Source: Oscillospiraceae bacterium (GTDB lineage: Bacteria; Bacillota; Clostridia; Oscillospirales; Ruminococcaceae). From it: 42,946 nucleotides of DNA. The notes under the pieces were generated by a model. It saw only the letters and a program-made list of their open reading frames with translations. It did no database searches and had not been told where the DNA came from. Below, piece by piece: positions 15,995-25,550 of this stretch. Every line of letters starts with the position of its first letter. Positions within the stretch are counted from its first letter, which is position 1. The position numbers and the translations under genes are program-made. Location: the NCBI GenBank assembly GCA_029267825.1, contig JAJUHO010000003.1, forward strand, positions 1 through 42,946, written 5' to 3'.

Positions 15995-17576
15995 TATGGG
16001 CGGCTGGGTTGAAAAAGCTATTTTTTACCATATTTATCCTCTTGGATTTTGCGGCGCACCTTTGATAAATGCCGGAAGTGCTGCGGCAAATCGCATTGAA
16101 AAAGTTATAGAATGGATACCTCATTTAAAATCCATGAACATCAATGCCGTTTATTTGGGACCAGTTTTCGAATCCATGGTGCATGGCTATGATACTGTAG
16201 ATTATATGAAAATAGATAAGCGCCTTGGTACGAATGAAAGCTTTAAAAAAGTATGTGATATGCTTCATGCAAATGGGATAAGGGTAATCCTGGACGGTGT
16301 ATTTAATCATGTCGGACGGGATTTTTGGGCATTTAAAGATTTGTGTGAAAATGAAAACATGTCAAAATATAAGGATTGGTTTTGCGGAATAAATTTCAGT
16401 CAAACAAGTCCTTATGGTGACCCGTTTTCTTATGAAGGCTGGAATGGACATTACAGCCTTGTTAAACTTAATGTCAAAAATCCGGAAGTTGAAAGCTACC
16501 TATTTTCATGCGTAAAAATGTGGATTGAGGAATTTGGTATAGATGGTTTGAGGTTGGATGCTGCGGATTGCATTGCACCTGAATTTTTTAAAAATTTGAG
16601 GGGCTTTTCCAAAAAACTTAATCCGGACTTTTGGCTTGTGGGAGAAATTATTCATGGTGATTATAGAAGATGGGCAAATCCGGATATGCTTGATAGTGTT
16701 ACAAATTATGAGTGCCATAAGGGTATTTACTCATCACATAATGACAAGAATTATTTTGAGATAGCATATTCTTTAAACAGGCAGTTTGGAACAGAAGGCC
16801 TTTATAAGGGAATTTTGCTTTATAATTTTGTTGACAATCATGATGTAAACAGAGTTGCATCAATGCTGAAAAATCCGGAACATATTTATAACGTATATAC
16901 TTTGCTGTATACTATGCCCGGGGTGCCATCGATATATTACGGAAGTGAATGGGGAATACGAGGAGAAAGAGATAAAAGTTCGGACACTGCCCTGCGTCCG
17001 AACCTTAATCTTGGAGGTATTGAAAATCCAAACGAAAAGCTGCTTGAACATATAAGACTGCTTGGGCGAATACGTGAAGACTCTCCGGCACTTCAATGCG
17101 GAAAATATGAACAGGTGCTGGTGAAAAACGAACAGTTTGTTTTTAAGCGATGCTGTGCTGAACAGGTATTTTATTGTGCTTTTAATTTGGCTGATAATCC
17201 TTATACTATAAGCTTTAAAATAAATGGTACTTCCGTTTGCGACAAGCTTGGCGGAAGAATTTATAATGCTTCAAATGGAATGGTTGAAATTGAAATGCCG
17301 CCGTATTCATCAATGATATTGCTTGATGAATGTGTATCCCAGCCACATCCTCTGCCGGAAAAAAGAGGGGTTGTGATTGGAGGCAAATACCATCATTTTA
17401 AGGGTGGAGATTATATTGTAATTGAGGTCGGAAAGCATACCGAAACACTTGAAGAAATGGTTGTTTATAAGGAAATAGCAGGACAGGGAAATGTATGGAT
17501 ACGGCCTTTGGAAATGTTTATAGGCGATGTCGATGATTTTGGCAACAAAAAGAAAAGGTTTGAGTTTATAGGTTAA
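15987..17576 (+). CDS. GH13 alpha-amylase-family protein with C-terminal DUF1653-like domain
   Basis: GH13 motifs DGVFNHVGRDF, GIDGLRLDAADC, NFVDNHDVNR; C-terminus GGKYHHFKGGDYIVIEVGKHTETLEEMVVYKEIAGQGNVWIRPLEMFIGDVDDFGNKKKRFEFI. Confidence 0.9.
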   Translation: MIDMGGWVEKAIFYHIYPLGFCGAPLINAGSAAANRIEKVIEWIPHLKSMNINAVYLGPVFESMVHGYDTVDYMKIDKRLGTNESFKKVCDMLHANGIRVILDGVFNHVGRDFWAFKDLCENENMSKYKDWFCGINFSQTSPYGDPFSYEGWNGHYSLVKLNVKNPEVESYLFSCVKMWIEEFGIDGLRLDAADCIAPEFFKNLRGFSKKLNPDFWLVGEIIHGDYRRWANPDMLDSVTNYECHKGIYSSHNDKNYFEIAYSLNRQFGTEGLYKGILLYNFVDNHDVNRVASMLKNPEHIYNVYTLLYTMPGVPSIYYGSEWGIRGERDKSSDTALRPNLNLGGIENPNEKLLEHIRLLGRIREDSPALQCGKYEQVLVKNEQFVFKRCCAEQVFYCAFNLADNPYTISFKINGTSVCDKLGGRIYNASNGMVEIEMPPYSSMILLDECVSQPHPLPEKRGVVIGGKYHHFKGGDYIVIEVGKHTETLEEMVVYKEIAGQGNVWIRPLEMFIGDVDDFGNKKKRFEFIG

Positions 17577-17649
17577 ATTTAAGTACATTGTAAAAATAAA
17601 TGCAATAGGGAAATTGGGTTAAATTTAAAGAAATATTAAAAATATTTCC

Positions 17650-17678
17650 TTGCAATGAGTTGGCATTTGTAGTATTAT
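17650..17678 (+). promoter_or_regulatory. Promoter of AI-2E transporter gene (TTGCAA-17-TATTAT)
   Basis: TTGCAA 17650-17655, TATTAT 17673-17678. Confidence 0.5.
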
Positions 17679-17706
17679 ATTTTTTGTGTCTTAAAAAAGG
17701 AGCATT

Positions 17707-18879
17707 ATGGACAATAAGCAATTTAAAGTTTTTTTAAAATATTTTGTTGTATGTGCGGCAATTGCAATTCTTATGGTCTTTTTTCTTTGGAAAAACGAAA
17801 TTTTTGCCGCATTTGCCTCAAAGCTTTTCATGATAATGCGTCCGCTTATTGTGGGAGGGTTTATTGCATTTGTGCTTAATAAACCTTTTATGAAAATTGA
17901 GGCTTTTTATTGCCGAAATTTAAATAAAAGAAAATCCTTTTCCAAAAGCGGAAAATCAAGAAATTGGAATGCCCTTTCGCTTGTTACCGTATATTTTTTG
18001 TTGTTTTTAATTGTTGGCGGAATAATAGGATTTATTGTTCCTCAACTCATTTCAAGCATAAAGTTTTTTGCCGACAGCTTTGATAGCTATTATTCAAATT
18101 TTCAAAAGTTTTGGGATAAGTATACTGTTGGCCTTAATTTAAATTGGCTTGAAGATTTTGACATAATGAATAAGCTTTATAAATGGTTGGAAAGTTTTGT
18201 AGGAAAACTTCCTGAAATGCTTACAACTGCGCTTGATGTCACAAAAAATATAATTTCAGGTGTGGCGGATGTCTTTGTTGGGCTTGTTTTTTCAATATAT
18301 GTCCTTGCAGGGAAAAACAAATTAAAAAGACAAACAGGAATGTTGTTTCGTTCCTTGCTTTCAGAAAAAAATTACAAGAAACTTGCTTGGATTTATCGGC
18401 TTGTCGCGGATACTTTTTCAAATTTTATAAACGGACAGCTGACAGAGGCTTTTATTTTAGGAATACTTTGTTTTATTGGCATGACTATATTACGGTTTCC
18501 GTATGCGATGCTTATAAGCGTTATTATAGGTATTACTAATATAATACCTATTTTTGGGCCTATTATAGGAACAATACCCGGGGCCTTTATTTTGCTTTTG
18601 GTAGACCCGATAAAGGCTATATGGTTTGTTGTTTTTGTTATAGTACTTCAGCAAATAGATTCAAATTTGATTTATCCAAGGGTAGTTGGAGCATCAGTCG
18701 GGCTTTCGCCAATATGGATAATGGTTGCAATTATAATAGGTGGAGGCTTGTTTGGTGTTGCAGGAATGGTTTTGGCTGTGCCTGCAATGTCAATAATATA
18801 TGTTTTAACTTCTGATTTTGTTGATAAAAGACTTAAAGCAAAAGAGGGGAATGGTGACACAAGGCAAAGCAAGGAATAA
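17707..18879 (+). CDS. AI-2E family transporter / permease
   Basis: IGITNIIPIFGPIIGTIPGAFILLLVDP; LQQIDSNLIYPRVVGASVGLSPIWIMVAIIIGGGLFGVAGMVLAVPA. Confidence 0.92.
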   Translation: MDNKQFKVFLKYFVVCAAIAILMVFFLWKNEIFAAFASKLFMIMRPLIVGGFIAFVLNKPFMKIEAFYCRNLNKRKSFSKSGKSRNWNALSLVTVYFLLFLIVGGIIGFIVPQLISSIKFFADSFDSYYSNFQKFWDKYTVGLNLNWLEDFDIMNKLYKWLESFVGKLPEMLTTALDVTKNIISGVADVFVGLVFSIYVLAGKNKLKRQTGMLFRSLLSEKNYKKLAWIYRLVADTFSNFINGQLTEAFILGILCFIGMTILRFPYAMLISVIIGITNIIPIFGPIIGTIPGAFILLLVDPIKAIWFVVFVIVLQQIDSNLIYPRVVGASVGLSPIWIMVAIIIGGGLFGVAGMVLAVPAMSIIYVLTSDFVDKRLKAKEGNGDTRQSKE

Positions 18880-18890
18880 TTTTTATTTTT

Positions 18891-18923
18891 AAGACTTTTG
18901 CAAATTGTAAAAGTCTTTTTTAT
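18891..18923 (+). terminator. Terminator after AI-2E transporter gene
   Basis: AAGACTTTT-gcaaattgt-AAAAGTCTTTTTTAT. Confidence 0.8.
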
Positions 18924-18958
18924 AAATAAAAAAGTTGAAAGGATAGGATTGTGATCTA

Positions 18959-20098
18959 ATGGAAGCTTTGTTCAGCAATATTTTTGAATTCCACTGGCAA
19001 ATGGCTGTTATGTGGCTGATAGGAGGAATTCTCATTTATCTTGCCATTAAAAAAGAAATGGAGCCGTCCTTGCTTTTGCCAATGGGCTTTGGAGCTATAC
19101 TTGTAAACCTTCCGCTTTCAGGAGCTGTAAATGTCTTTGATAAAGTTACGGGAGAATGGGAATACGGGCCGATTGATACTTTGTTTGGCGCCGGAATTGC
19201 AAACGAGCTTTTCCCGCTTCTTTTGTTCATAGGAATCGGAGCCATGATTGATTTTACTCCGCTTCTTTCAAATCCGAAAATGTTCCTTTTTGGTGCTGCT
19301 GCCCAGTTTGGAATATTCTTTACGCTTATTGTGGCAAGCCTTTTGGGCTTTGACCTTAAAGACGCTGCATCAATAGCAATTATCGGAGCGGCTGACGGTC
19401 CGACTTCAATATTTGTTTCAAACTACTTTAATTCAAATTATACCGGCGCAATAGTGGTTGCGGCTTATTCGTATATGGCGCTTGTGCCTATTGTTCAGCC
19501 GCCTGTTATAAAACTTATAACAACTAAAAAAGAGCGTATGATAAGAATGCCTTATAGCCAAAAGGAAATTTCAAAGACTACAAAAATACTTTTCCCGATA
19601 ATAATTACTATAATTGCGGGAATGATTGCTCCTAAGTCAGTTGCACTTGTAGGATTTCTTATGTTTGGAAATCTTATTCGTGAATGTGGAGTGCTTAAAA
19701 GTCTTTCGGAAACGGCGCAAAATGCTCTTGCAAACCTTATAACCCTTGTTCTTGGGCTTACTATTGCTACAAAAATGCAATATGAATCATTCCTTAACGT
19801 TCAAACCCTTATGATTATAGCTCTTGGTTTGGTTGCTTTTGTGTTTGATACAGTTGGCGGGGTAATGTTTGCAAAATTCCTTAATCTTTTTGTTAAAAAT
19901 AAGGTTAACCCTATGGTTGGTGCCTGCGGCATTTCCGCATTCCCTATGTCTGCAAGAGTTATAAATAAAATGGGGCTTAAAGAAGATCCACAGAATTTTC
20001 TCCTTATGCATGCAGTTGGTGCAAATGTTTCAGGACAGGTTGCTTCGGTTATCGCCGGTGGTCTTGTAATCACTTTGGTAAGCAATGCCATAAGATAA
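18959..20098 (+). CDS. Na+-translocating decarboxylase beta subunit (OadB/GcdB/MmdB family)
   Basis: SIAIIGAADGPTSIFVSNYFNSNYTGAIVVAAYSYMALVPIVQPPVIKL; VGACGISAFPMSARVINKMG; HAVGANVSGQVASVIAGG. Confidence 0.95.
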   Translation: MEALFSNIFEFHWQMAVMWLIGGILIYLAIKKEMEPSLLLPMGFGAILVNLPLSGAVNVFDKVTGEWEYGPIDTLFGAGIANELFPLLLFIGIGAMIDFTPLLSNPKMFLFGAAAQFGIFFTLIVASLLGFDLKDAASIAIIGAADGPTSIFVSNYFNSNYTGAIVVAAYSYMALVPIVQPPVIKLITTKKERMIRMPYSQKEISKTTKILFPIIITIIAGMIAPKSVALVGFLMFGNLIRECGVLKSLSETAQNALANLITLVLGLTIATKMQYESFLNVQTLMIIALGLVAFVFDTVGGVMFAKFLNLFVKNKVNPMVGACGISAFPMSARVINKMGLKEDPQNFLLMHAVGANVSGQVASVIAGGLVITLVSNAIR

Positions 20099-20119
20099 TT
20101 CTGGAAAGGCGGAATAATT

Positions 20120-20257
20120 ATGTTTAACATTGAAAATTTTTTAATGTCACTGCCTATACTTGGCTGGGGCATGCTTGGAATATTTATAGTAATAGGAATA
20201 ATAATGCTTTGCGTTATTGCTCTTGATAAAATTTTCCCCGCAGAAAAGGATAAATAA
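20120..20257 (+). CDS. Small membrane protein, OadG-related (45 aa)
   Basis: MFNIENFLMSLPILGWGMLGIFIVIGIIMLCVIALDKIFPAEKDK, directly after the beta subunit; not in supplied ORF track. Confidence 0.8.
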   Translation: MFNIENFLMSLPILGWGMLGIFIVIGIIMLCVIALDKIFPAEKDK

Positions 20258-20268
20258 AGTTTAAAATA

Positions 20269-20310
20269 AAAAGCTTCCGGTCAAAACAAAACCGGAAGCT
20301 TTTGTTTTTT
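20269..20310. terminator. Bidirectional terminator
   Basis: AAAAGCTTCCGGT...ACCGGAAGCTTTTGTTTTTT between convergent genes. Confidence 0.85.
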
Positions 20311-21052
20311 ATTTTTTAAAGCAAAATTCGGCAACGGCGTTTGCAGTATCGGATTGCTGCTGTTCGGGAGCAATTTCTGCTTCTCCATCACCGTTTTGGG
20401 AACCATAGCATCCAAATCCTGCATGATTTCCTCCATTAAGGATTATTTCTGTAAAATCAGAAGGAAGATTAGCTTTATTTTTTTGATAAGAATCCATGTT
20501 TAATACATGGTCATTGCTTCCATATAAGCTAAGTACTTTTATATTTTTGGATGATATGTCGGCGGTAGAATACGATGCAAGCAAAATCAGACCGTCGATT
20601 TTTTCACTGCTTTTTGAAGCATAACTTGCCGCCATGCTTCCACCGAGCGAGTGCCCTCCTATGTACCAATGTTTAATTTCGTTGAATTCAGAGATATGCT
20701 TATCGGCGGCAGACGGATTAAATACTGCCAAATTAAACGGCATTTCAGGCAAGATGCAAAGTATGCCTTTTTTTGCAATTTTAATCATAAGTGGTTCATA
20801 AGCTGTATATTCAACTTTTCCGCCCGGATAAAATATTAAAGCTGTGTCAGTATCCCCGGGATCAAAAATAAGTGCTCCATTTGAGCTTGATATTTCCACA
20901 TTATTATTCATTTTTACCGCTTCTATTGCGGTTTGGTCCGCATGATAATAATCAGAAACATAAATTATAAAAATTACTGATAAAAGGACTATAAAAACAG
21001 CAAAAGTTGCTGCAATCTTTTGAATGGGCTTGATTTTTTTAGGTTTGTTCAT
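20309..21052 (-). CDS. Alpha/beta hydrolase with N-terminal membrane anchor
   Basis: HWYIGGHSLGGSMAASYASK; LYGSNDHVLN; GGNHAGFGCYG. Confidence 0.85.
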   Translation of the reverse strand: MNKPKKIKPIQKIAATFAVFIVLLSVIFIIYVSDYYHADQTAIEAVKMNNNVEISSSNGALIFDPGDTDTALIFYPGGKVEYTAYEPLMIKIAKKGILCILPEMPFNLAVFNPSAADKHISEFNEIKHWYIGGHSLGGSMAASYASKSSEKIDGLILLASYSTADISSKNIKVLSLYGSNDHVLNMDSYQKNKANLPSDFTEIILNGGNHAGFGCYGSQNGDGEAEIAPEQQQSDTANAVAEFCFKK

Positions 21053-21182
21053 GTTTTCCTCCGTATAACATTAAAATATTATAATATAAACTATAATAAT
21101 AGGAGCAAATTTTGTCAATGGTTGAATTTTGCATATCATTATCTAATTAACGTTGAGTGAAAAAGAATTTTTAAAAATACTG

Positions 21183-21211
21183 TTGAAGTTTTATCCAAAT
21201 TAAAGTATAAT
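21183..21211 (+). promoter_or_regulatory. Promoter of site-2 protease/scpAB operon (TTGAAG-17-TATAAT)
   Basis: TTGAAG 21183-21188, TATAAT 21206-21211. Confidence 0.55.
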
Positions 21212-21243
21212 TAAAAACATAATATTTTGGGCGAGGTATATTG

Positions 21244-21906
21244 ATGGGAGTATTTGGTTTTGATAATATTTTTAAGGTTTTAATAAGGGCGCTTGTACTT
21301 TTTACCGCTCTTCCTGTACATGAGTGTGCCCATGCTTGGGCTGCTGATAAGCTTGGAGATCCAACAGCAAAATATCAAGGAAGAATATCTTTAAATCCAT
21401 TTGTTCATTTGGATCTCTTTGGTACGCTTTGCATGCTTCTAACAGGTTTTGGCTGGGCAAGACCAGTGGTAATAAACCCCAATAATTTCCGAAACAGAAA
21501 ACTTGGGACTGTGTTATCATCACTTGCAGGACCTATGTCAAATGTTTTTCTTGGCTTTTTGTCAATGGTGGTATATAAATTTTTGTCTTATCTTCCGGCA
21601 AGCCAAAGCGGTGCATTATACTATGTTTCTTATATGTTTTATTACATTATCCTGCTTAATGTAGGACTTGCCGTTTTCAATCTTTTGCCTATACCACCGC
21701 TTGATGGTTCAAAGGTTTTAAATGCAGTGCTTCCGGATAGGATTTATTTTCGTATAATGCAGTATGAACAGTATATTTTTATAGCACTTATATTTATAAT
21801 GTTTTCAGGAATACTTAATCCTTTGCTGGGATTTTTACGCTCGATAGTAATAATTGGGCTTGATTTTCTTACCGGATTTGTTGACATAATAATGAGGGTT
21901 GTTTAA
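21244..21906 (+). CDS. Site-2 protease family membrane metallopeptidase
   Basis: LPVHECAHAWAADKLGDPTAKYQGRISLNPFVHLD; NLLPIPPLDGSKVL. Confidence 0.92.
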   Translation: MGVFGFDNIFKVLIRALVLFTALPVHECAHAWAADKLGDPTAKYQGRISLNPFVHLDLFGTLCMLLTGFGWARPVVINPNNFRNRKLGTVLSSLAGPMSNVFLGFLSMVVYKFLSYLPASQSGALYYVSYMFYYIILLNVGLAVFNLLPIPPLDGSKVLNAVLPDRIYFRIMQYEQYIFIALIFIMFSGILNPLLGFLRSIVIIGLDFLTGFVDIIMRVV

Positions 21907-21908
21907 CA

Positions 21909-22640
21909 ATGGCCGAGCTTTCGTTTAAGCTTGAAAAATTTGAGGGACCGCTTGATCTGCTTTTGTATCTTATTTCAAAGCATAAGCTTAATATAAATGA
22001 TATACCTATTGTTTCGCTTTTGGAACAGTATATGGAATATATCGATCAAATGGCAGAACAGGATATGGAAATAGCCGGCGAATTTCTTGAAATGGCGGCA
22101 AGGCTTATTTATATAAAGACTGTTTCGCTTCTTCCATCTCATGAAGAGGCTGAACAGCTTAAAAAGGAACTTGAAGGAAGACTTGTTGAGTATTCGCTTT
22201 GTAAAAAGGCGGCTTTGATTTTAGGAGAAAGATATAACGGCGGAAGTGTTTTTGTAAGAACTCCATTGAAAATTGAAATTGATAATACTTATAGGCTGGT
22301 GCATGATAAAAATTTATTGCTTGAAGCTTATAAAAATGCAAATTTAAAGTATTCGTGGAAAAATGAAACTGCCGTTAATTCTTTTGAACCAATTGTTTCT
22401 AAAAAGGTGGTTTCAGTTGCTTCTAAAATTCTTTATGTTTTAAAAAAACTTTATACTTTTGGAACGGTTAGGCTTGACGGGATTTTTGAAGATATGAAAG
22501 AACGTTCGGAACGTGTGGCGACATTTCTTGCCATACTTGAACTGACAAAGTCCGGCAGGATTTTGATAAGCGATGACAATAGTGAAATATCTTTTTGCGG
22601 ACCGCTTAAAGAAAAGCGCCATGTTCTTTCGGAGGTTTGA
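21909..22640 (+). CDS. scpA: Segregation and condensation protein A
   Basis: FKLEKFEGPLDLLLYLISKHKLNINDIPIVSLLEQYMEYI. Confidence 0.95.
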   Translation: MAELSFKLEKFEGPLDLLLYLISKHKLNINDIPIVSLLEQYMEYIDQMAEQDMEIAGEFLEMAARLIYIKTVSLLPSHEEAEQLKKELEGRLVEYSLCKKAALILGERYNGGSVFVRTPLKIEIDNTYRLVHDKNLLLEAYKNANLKYSWKNETAVNSFEPIVSKKVVSVASKILYVLKKLYTFGTVRLDGIFEDMKERSERVATFLAILELTKSGRILISDDNSEISFCGPLKEKRHVLSEV

Positions 22641-22642
22641 AT

Positions 22643-23188
22643 ATGCAGTTGGATGAAAAAATTTCAATAATTGAGGCAATACTTTTTGCAAGCGGTGATC
22701 CTGTTGAAATTGAAAAGCTTTCCTTTGCAAGCGGCGTTGAACAGGAAACAGTACCTAAGCTTATAAAAATCCTTTCAGACCGTTATGAGGAAAGCAAGAG
22801 TGCACTTGTGATAATAAAGCTCAACAATTCTTATCAGCTTGCTACGAGGAGTGAGTATGCCGATTATATAAGGAGTGCGCTTGAAACAAAACGTTCGACT
22901 CCGCTTTCTTCGGCAGCTTTGGAAGTTCTTACGATAGTTGCTTATAATCAGCCTGTAACAAAAAGTTTTATTGAACATGTTAGGGGAGTTGACAGCTCCG
23001 GAATAGTTAATTCCCTTATTGAAAAAAACTTGCTTGAAGAGGCGGGCAGACTTGATGTGCCGGGAAGGCCTATTGCGTATAGGACTACAGATAACTTTTT
23101 AAGGTGCTTTAAGCTTTCTTCTTTGGATGATTTGCCAGCTTTGCCTGACCGTGCGGAACAGGTAAGCTTTGATGAAATAACTGTTTAG
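22643..23188 (+). CDS. scpB: Segregation and condensation protein B
   Basis: IIEAILFASGDPVEIEKL; LEVLTIVAYNQPVTKSFIEHVRGVDSSGIVNSLIEKNLLEEAGRLDVPGRPIAYRTTDNFL. Confidence 0.95.
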   Translation: MQLDEKISIIEAILFASGDPVEIEKLSFASGVEQETVPKLIKILSDRYEESKSALVIIKLNNSYQLATRSEYADYIRSALETKRSTPLSSAALEVLTIVAYNQPVTKSFIEHVRGVDSSGIVNSLIEKNLLEEAGRLDVPGRPIAYRTTDNFLRCFKLSSLDDLPALPDRAEQVSFDEITV

Positions 23189-23193
23189 GCAGG

Positions 23194-23955
23194 GTGACGG
23201 GTATGGTAGCCTTGTGGATAATCGGCGGAATCTTGTTGTTTTTTGCGGTCTTGCTGAATTGTCCGATAGTCGCCGAAATAAAATATTTAAGTGCGGTTTT
23301 TGAAATAAAAGTAAAGTATATGGGATTTACTGTTTATCCGCCTAAAAAAAAGCCGGATGGGGAAGAAAAACTTAAATCGCCTGAAGCTGAGGTTTCTCCA
23401 AAAGAGGCTGTAAGTTCAGGAATAAAATCTTCTAAAAAAACAGTAGAAGCAATTGAAAAAGATATAGACAAAAAAGAAGATTCCAATAATAAAAAAACAA
23501 AACAGAAAAAAGAAAAGACTAAAAATGATTTATTTGAAAAAATTGAAGTAGTGAAAGTCATACTTGAATCTTCAAAAAAAGGTTTGAGAAGGCTTGTTAA
23601 AGGGATCCGCATTTGTGATATAAACCTTGATTTTGCCGTTGCCGATGAGGATGCTTACAATGCCGCAATCAATTATGGTATTGTAAATACGGCAGTTTTT
23701 AATGTTATTTCTTTTTTGAGGACATTTTTTACTGTTTCAATAGAAAAAATAAATATAATTTGCAGGTTTAACAGCTCGCAAAGTAATTATGATGGAAGCT
23801 GCCGAATAAAATTAAGGCCGATAACTGCTATTCTTGCTGCGGGAAGCATTTATTTTCATTATTTGGCAAATGCTAAAAAGTATAAAAAAGAAAACGAAAA
23901 GAATGATAAAGCAAAAAATATTGAAAGGGCTGAGGTAAATGGAGCATCCTATTGA
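23194..23955 (+). CDS. DUF2953-like membrane-associated protein
   Basis: N-terminal TM, Lys/Glu-rich middle, position between scpB and gerW as in many Clostridia. Confidence 0.65.
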   Translation: MTGMVALWIIGGILLFFAVLLNCPIVAEIKYLSAVFEIKVKYMGFTVYPPKKKPDGEEKLKSPEAEVSPKEAVSSGIKSSKKTVEAIEKDIDKKEDSNNKKTKQKKEKTKNDLFEKIEVVKVILESSKKGLRRLVKGIRICDINLDFAVADEDAYNAAINYGIVNTAVFNVISFLRTFFTVSIEKINIICRFNSSQSNYDGSCRIKLRPITAILAAGSIYFHYLANAKKYKKENEKNDKAKNIERAEVNGASY

Positions 23956-24340
23956 AGGACTTATTAAAACAACTATGGAAAAAATAAGAGAAATGGTTGA
24001 TGTTGATACGATAATTGGTGATCCAATGACGCTTTCTGACGGAACTGTAATTATTCCTGTTTCAAAAGTATCATTTGGATTTGCATCCGGAGGGTCGGAT
24101 CTTCCTGCAAAAACTGCAAAGGATTTGTTTGGCGGAGGAGGCGGAGCCGGAATTTCTATTCAGCCGGTAGCTTTTCTTGTCGTTTCAAATGGAGATGTAA
24201 AACTTTTGCAAATGTCAATTAACGCAAATACGCCTAATGCAATTATAAATATGGTGCCTGAGATGTTTGACAAGGTTTCATCGCTTTTTAACAAAAAAGA
24301 TTCTGCTGAAAAAGAAGAAAAAACTTCGGACAAGAAATAA
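23939..24340 (+). CDS. GerW/YtfJ-family sporulation protein
   Basis: LIKTTMEKIREMVDVDTIIGDPMTLSDGTVIIPVSKVSFGFASGGSDLP; GGGGGAGISIQPVAFLVV. Confidence 0.9.
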   Translation: MEHPIEGLIKTTMEKIREMVDVDTIIGDPMTLSDGTVIIPVSKVSFGFASGGSDLPAKTAKDLFGGGGGAGISIQPVAFLVVSNGDVKLLQMSINANTPNAIINMVPEMFDKVSSLFNKKDSAEKEEKTSDKK

Positions 24341-24401
24341 AAAATAAAATTCTCCCATAGAATATATCGTGATTTCATATATATTTGAGGTTGATATATT
24401 T

Positions 24402-25541
24402 ATGAGGAGAATAATTGTTTTTTTAGCATCGGTTTTACTTTTTTTGCTTTTTCCATCTTTTGAAATTAAGGCGCAAGGATTTGAAGTTTCTGCGGCTTCG
24501 GCTGTTTTGATTGAAGCTCAAACAGGAAAAATCCTTTATGCCAAAAATGAAAATGAAAAGCGTCCAATGGCAAGCACTACTAAAATAATGACAGCATTGC
24601 TTTGCCTTGAAAGCGGTAATTTGGATGAACCGTTTGTAGTTGACTCGTCGGCGATAAAGGTTGAAGGTTCGTCAATGGGGCTTGTTGAGGGAGATATCGT
24701 TACAAAAAGATCACTTTGCATAGGGATGCTGCTTCCGTCAGGGAACGATGCGGCAAATGCTGCGGCAATAAAAATTGCAGGAAGTTTTGAAAAGTTTGCG
24801 GAAATGATGAATGAACGAGCCGCAAAAATAGGAATGCTTAATACTCATTTTGTAACTCCGTCCGGGCTTGATGCCGAAGGGCATTGCTCAACTGCTTATG
24901 ATATGGCGCTTCTTGCAAGGGAGGCTCTTAAAAATCCCGATTTTGAAGCAATATGCAGTCAAAAAAACATAAAACTTTCTTATGGAAATCCACCTTATGA
25001 CAGATGGCTTAAAAATACAAATAAGCTTTTGACATATTATAACGGGTGCATAGGAGTAAAAACCGGTTTTACAGATGATGCCGGAAGATGCCTTGTATCT
25101 GCGGCTGAAAGAAACGGGGTACGCCTTATATGCGTGACTTTAAAAGCTCCTGATGATTGGACTGACCATCAGAAAATGCTTAATTATGGCTTCGGCATAG
25201 TAAAAAACTACGATTTGCCGGTTCCGGAAATTTCACAAATAGGCCTTGTCGGTGGGCTTAAAGATAATATCGGTGTTTCACTTGCAAGTGCTGCGAAACT
25301 TTCTCTTACTGAGGATGATTTTTCAAAAGTGCAAAGCGTTGTTTTTTTGGATAAATTTGTTTATGCGCCTGTAAAAGCGGGAAAAGTCGTTGGTAGAGTA
25401 AAATATTCTATTGATGGAAAAGAGGTTCTTTCGATTCCGATAATTCTTTCGGAAAATGCCGATGCTGCAATAACTCAAAAAGAGAAAGGCTTTTGGGATA
25501 ATTTGTTTGAAAAATTTAATATCTTAAAAAAGGAAAAGTGA
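24402..25541 (+). CDS. D-alanyl-D-alanine carboxypeptidase (DacF/DacB-like)
   Basis: MASTTKIMTALLCLE (SxxK); PSGNDAANA (SGN); GVKTGFTDDAGRCLV (KTG); signal peptide. Confidence 0.92.
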   Translation: MRRIIVFLASVLLFLLFPSFEIKAQGFEVSAASAVLIEAQTGKILYAKNENEKRPMASTTKIMTALLCLESGNLDEPFVVDSSAIKVEGSSMGLVEGDIVTKRSLCIGMLLPSGNDAANAAAIKIAGSFEKFAEMMNERAAKIGMLNTHFVTPSGLDAEGHCSTAYDMALLAREALKNPDFEAICSQKNIKLSYGNPPYDRWLKNTNKLLTYYNGCIGVKTGFTDDAGRCLVSAAERNGVRLICVTLKAPDDWTDHQKMLNYGFGIVKNYDLPVPEISQIGLVGGLKDNIGVSLASAAKLSLTEDDFSKVQSVVFLDKFVYAPVKAGKVVGRVKYSIDGKEVLSIPIILSENADAAITQKEKGFWDNLFEKFNILKKEK

Positions 25542-25550
25542 GAGGTTTTA

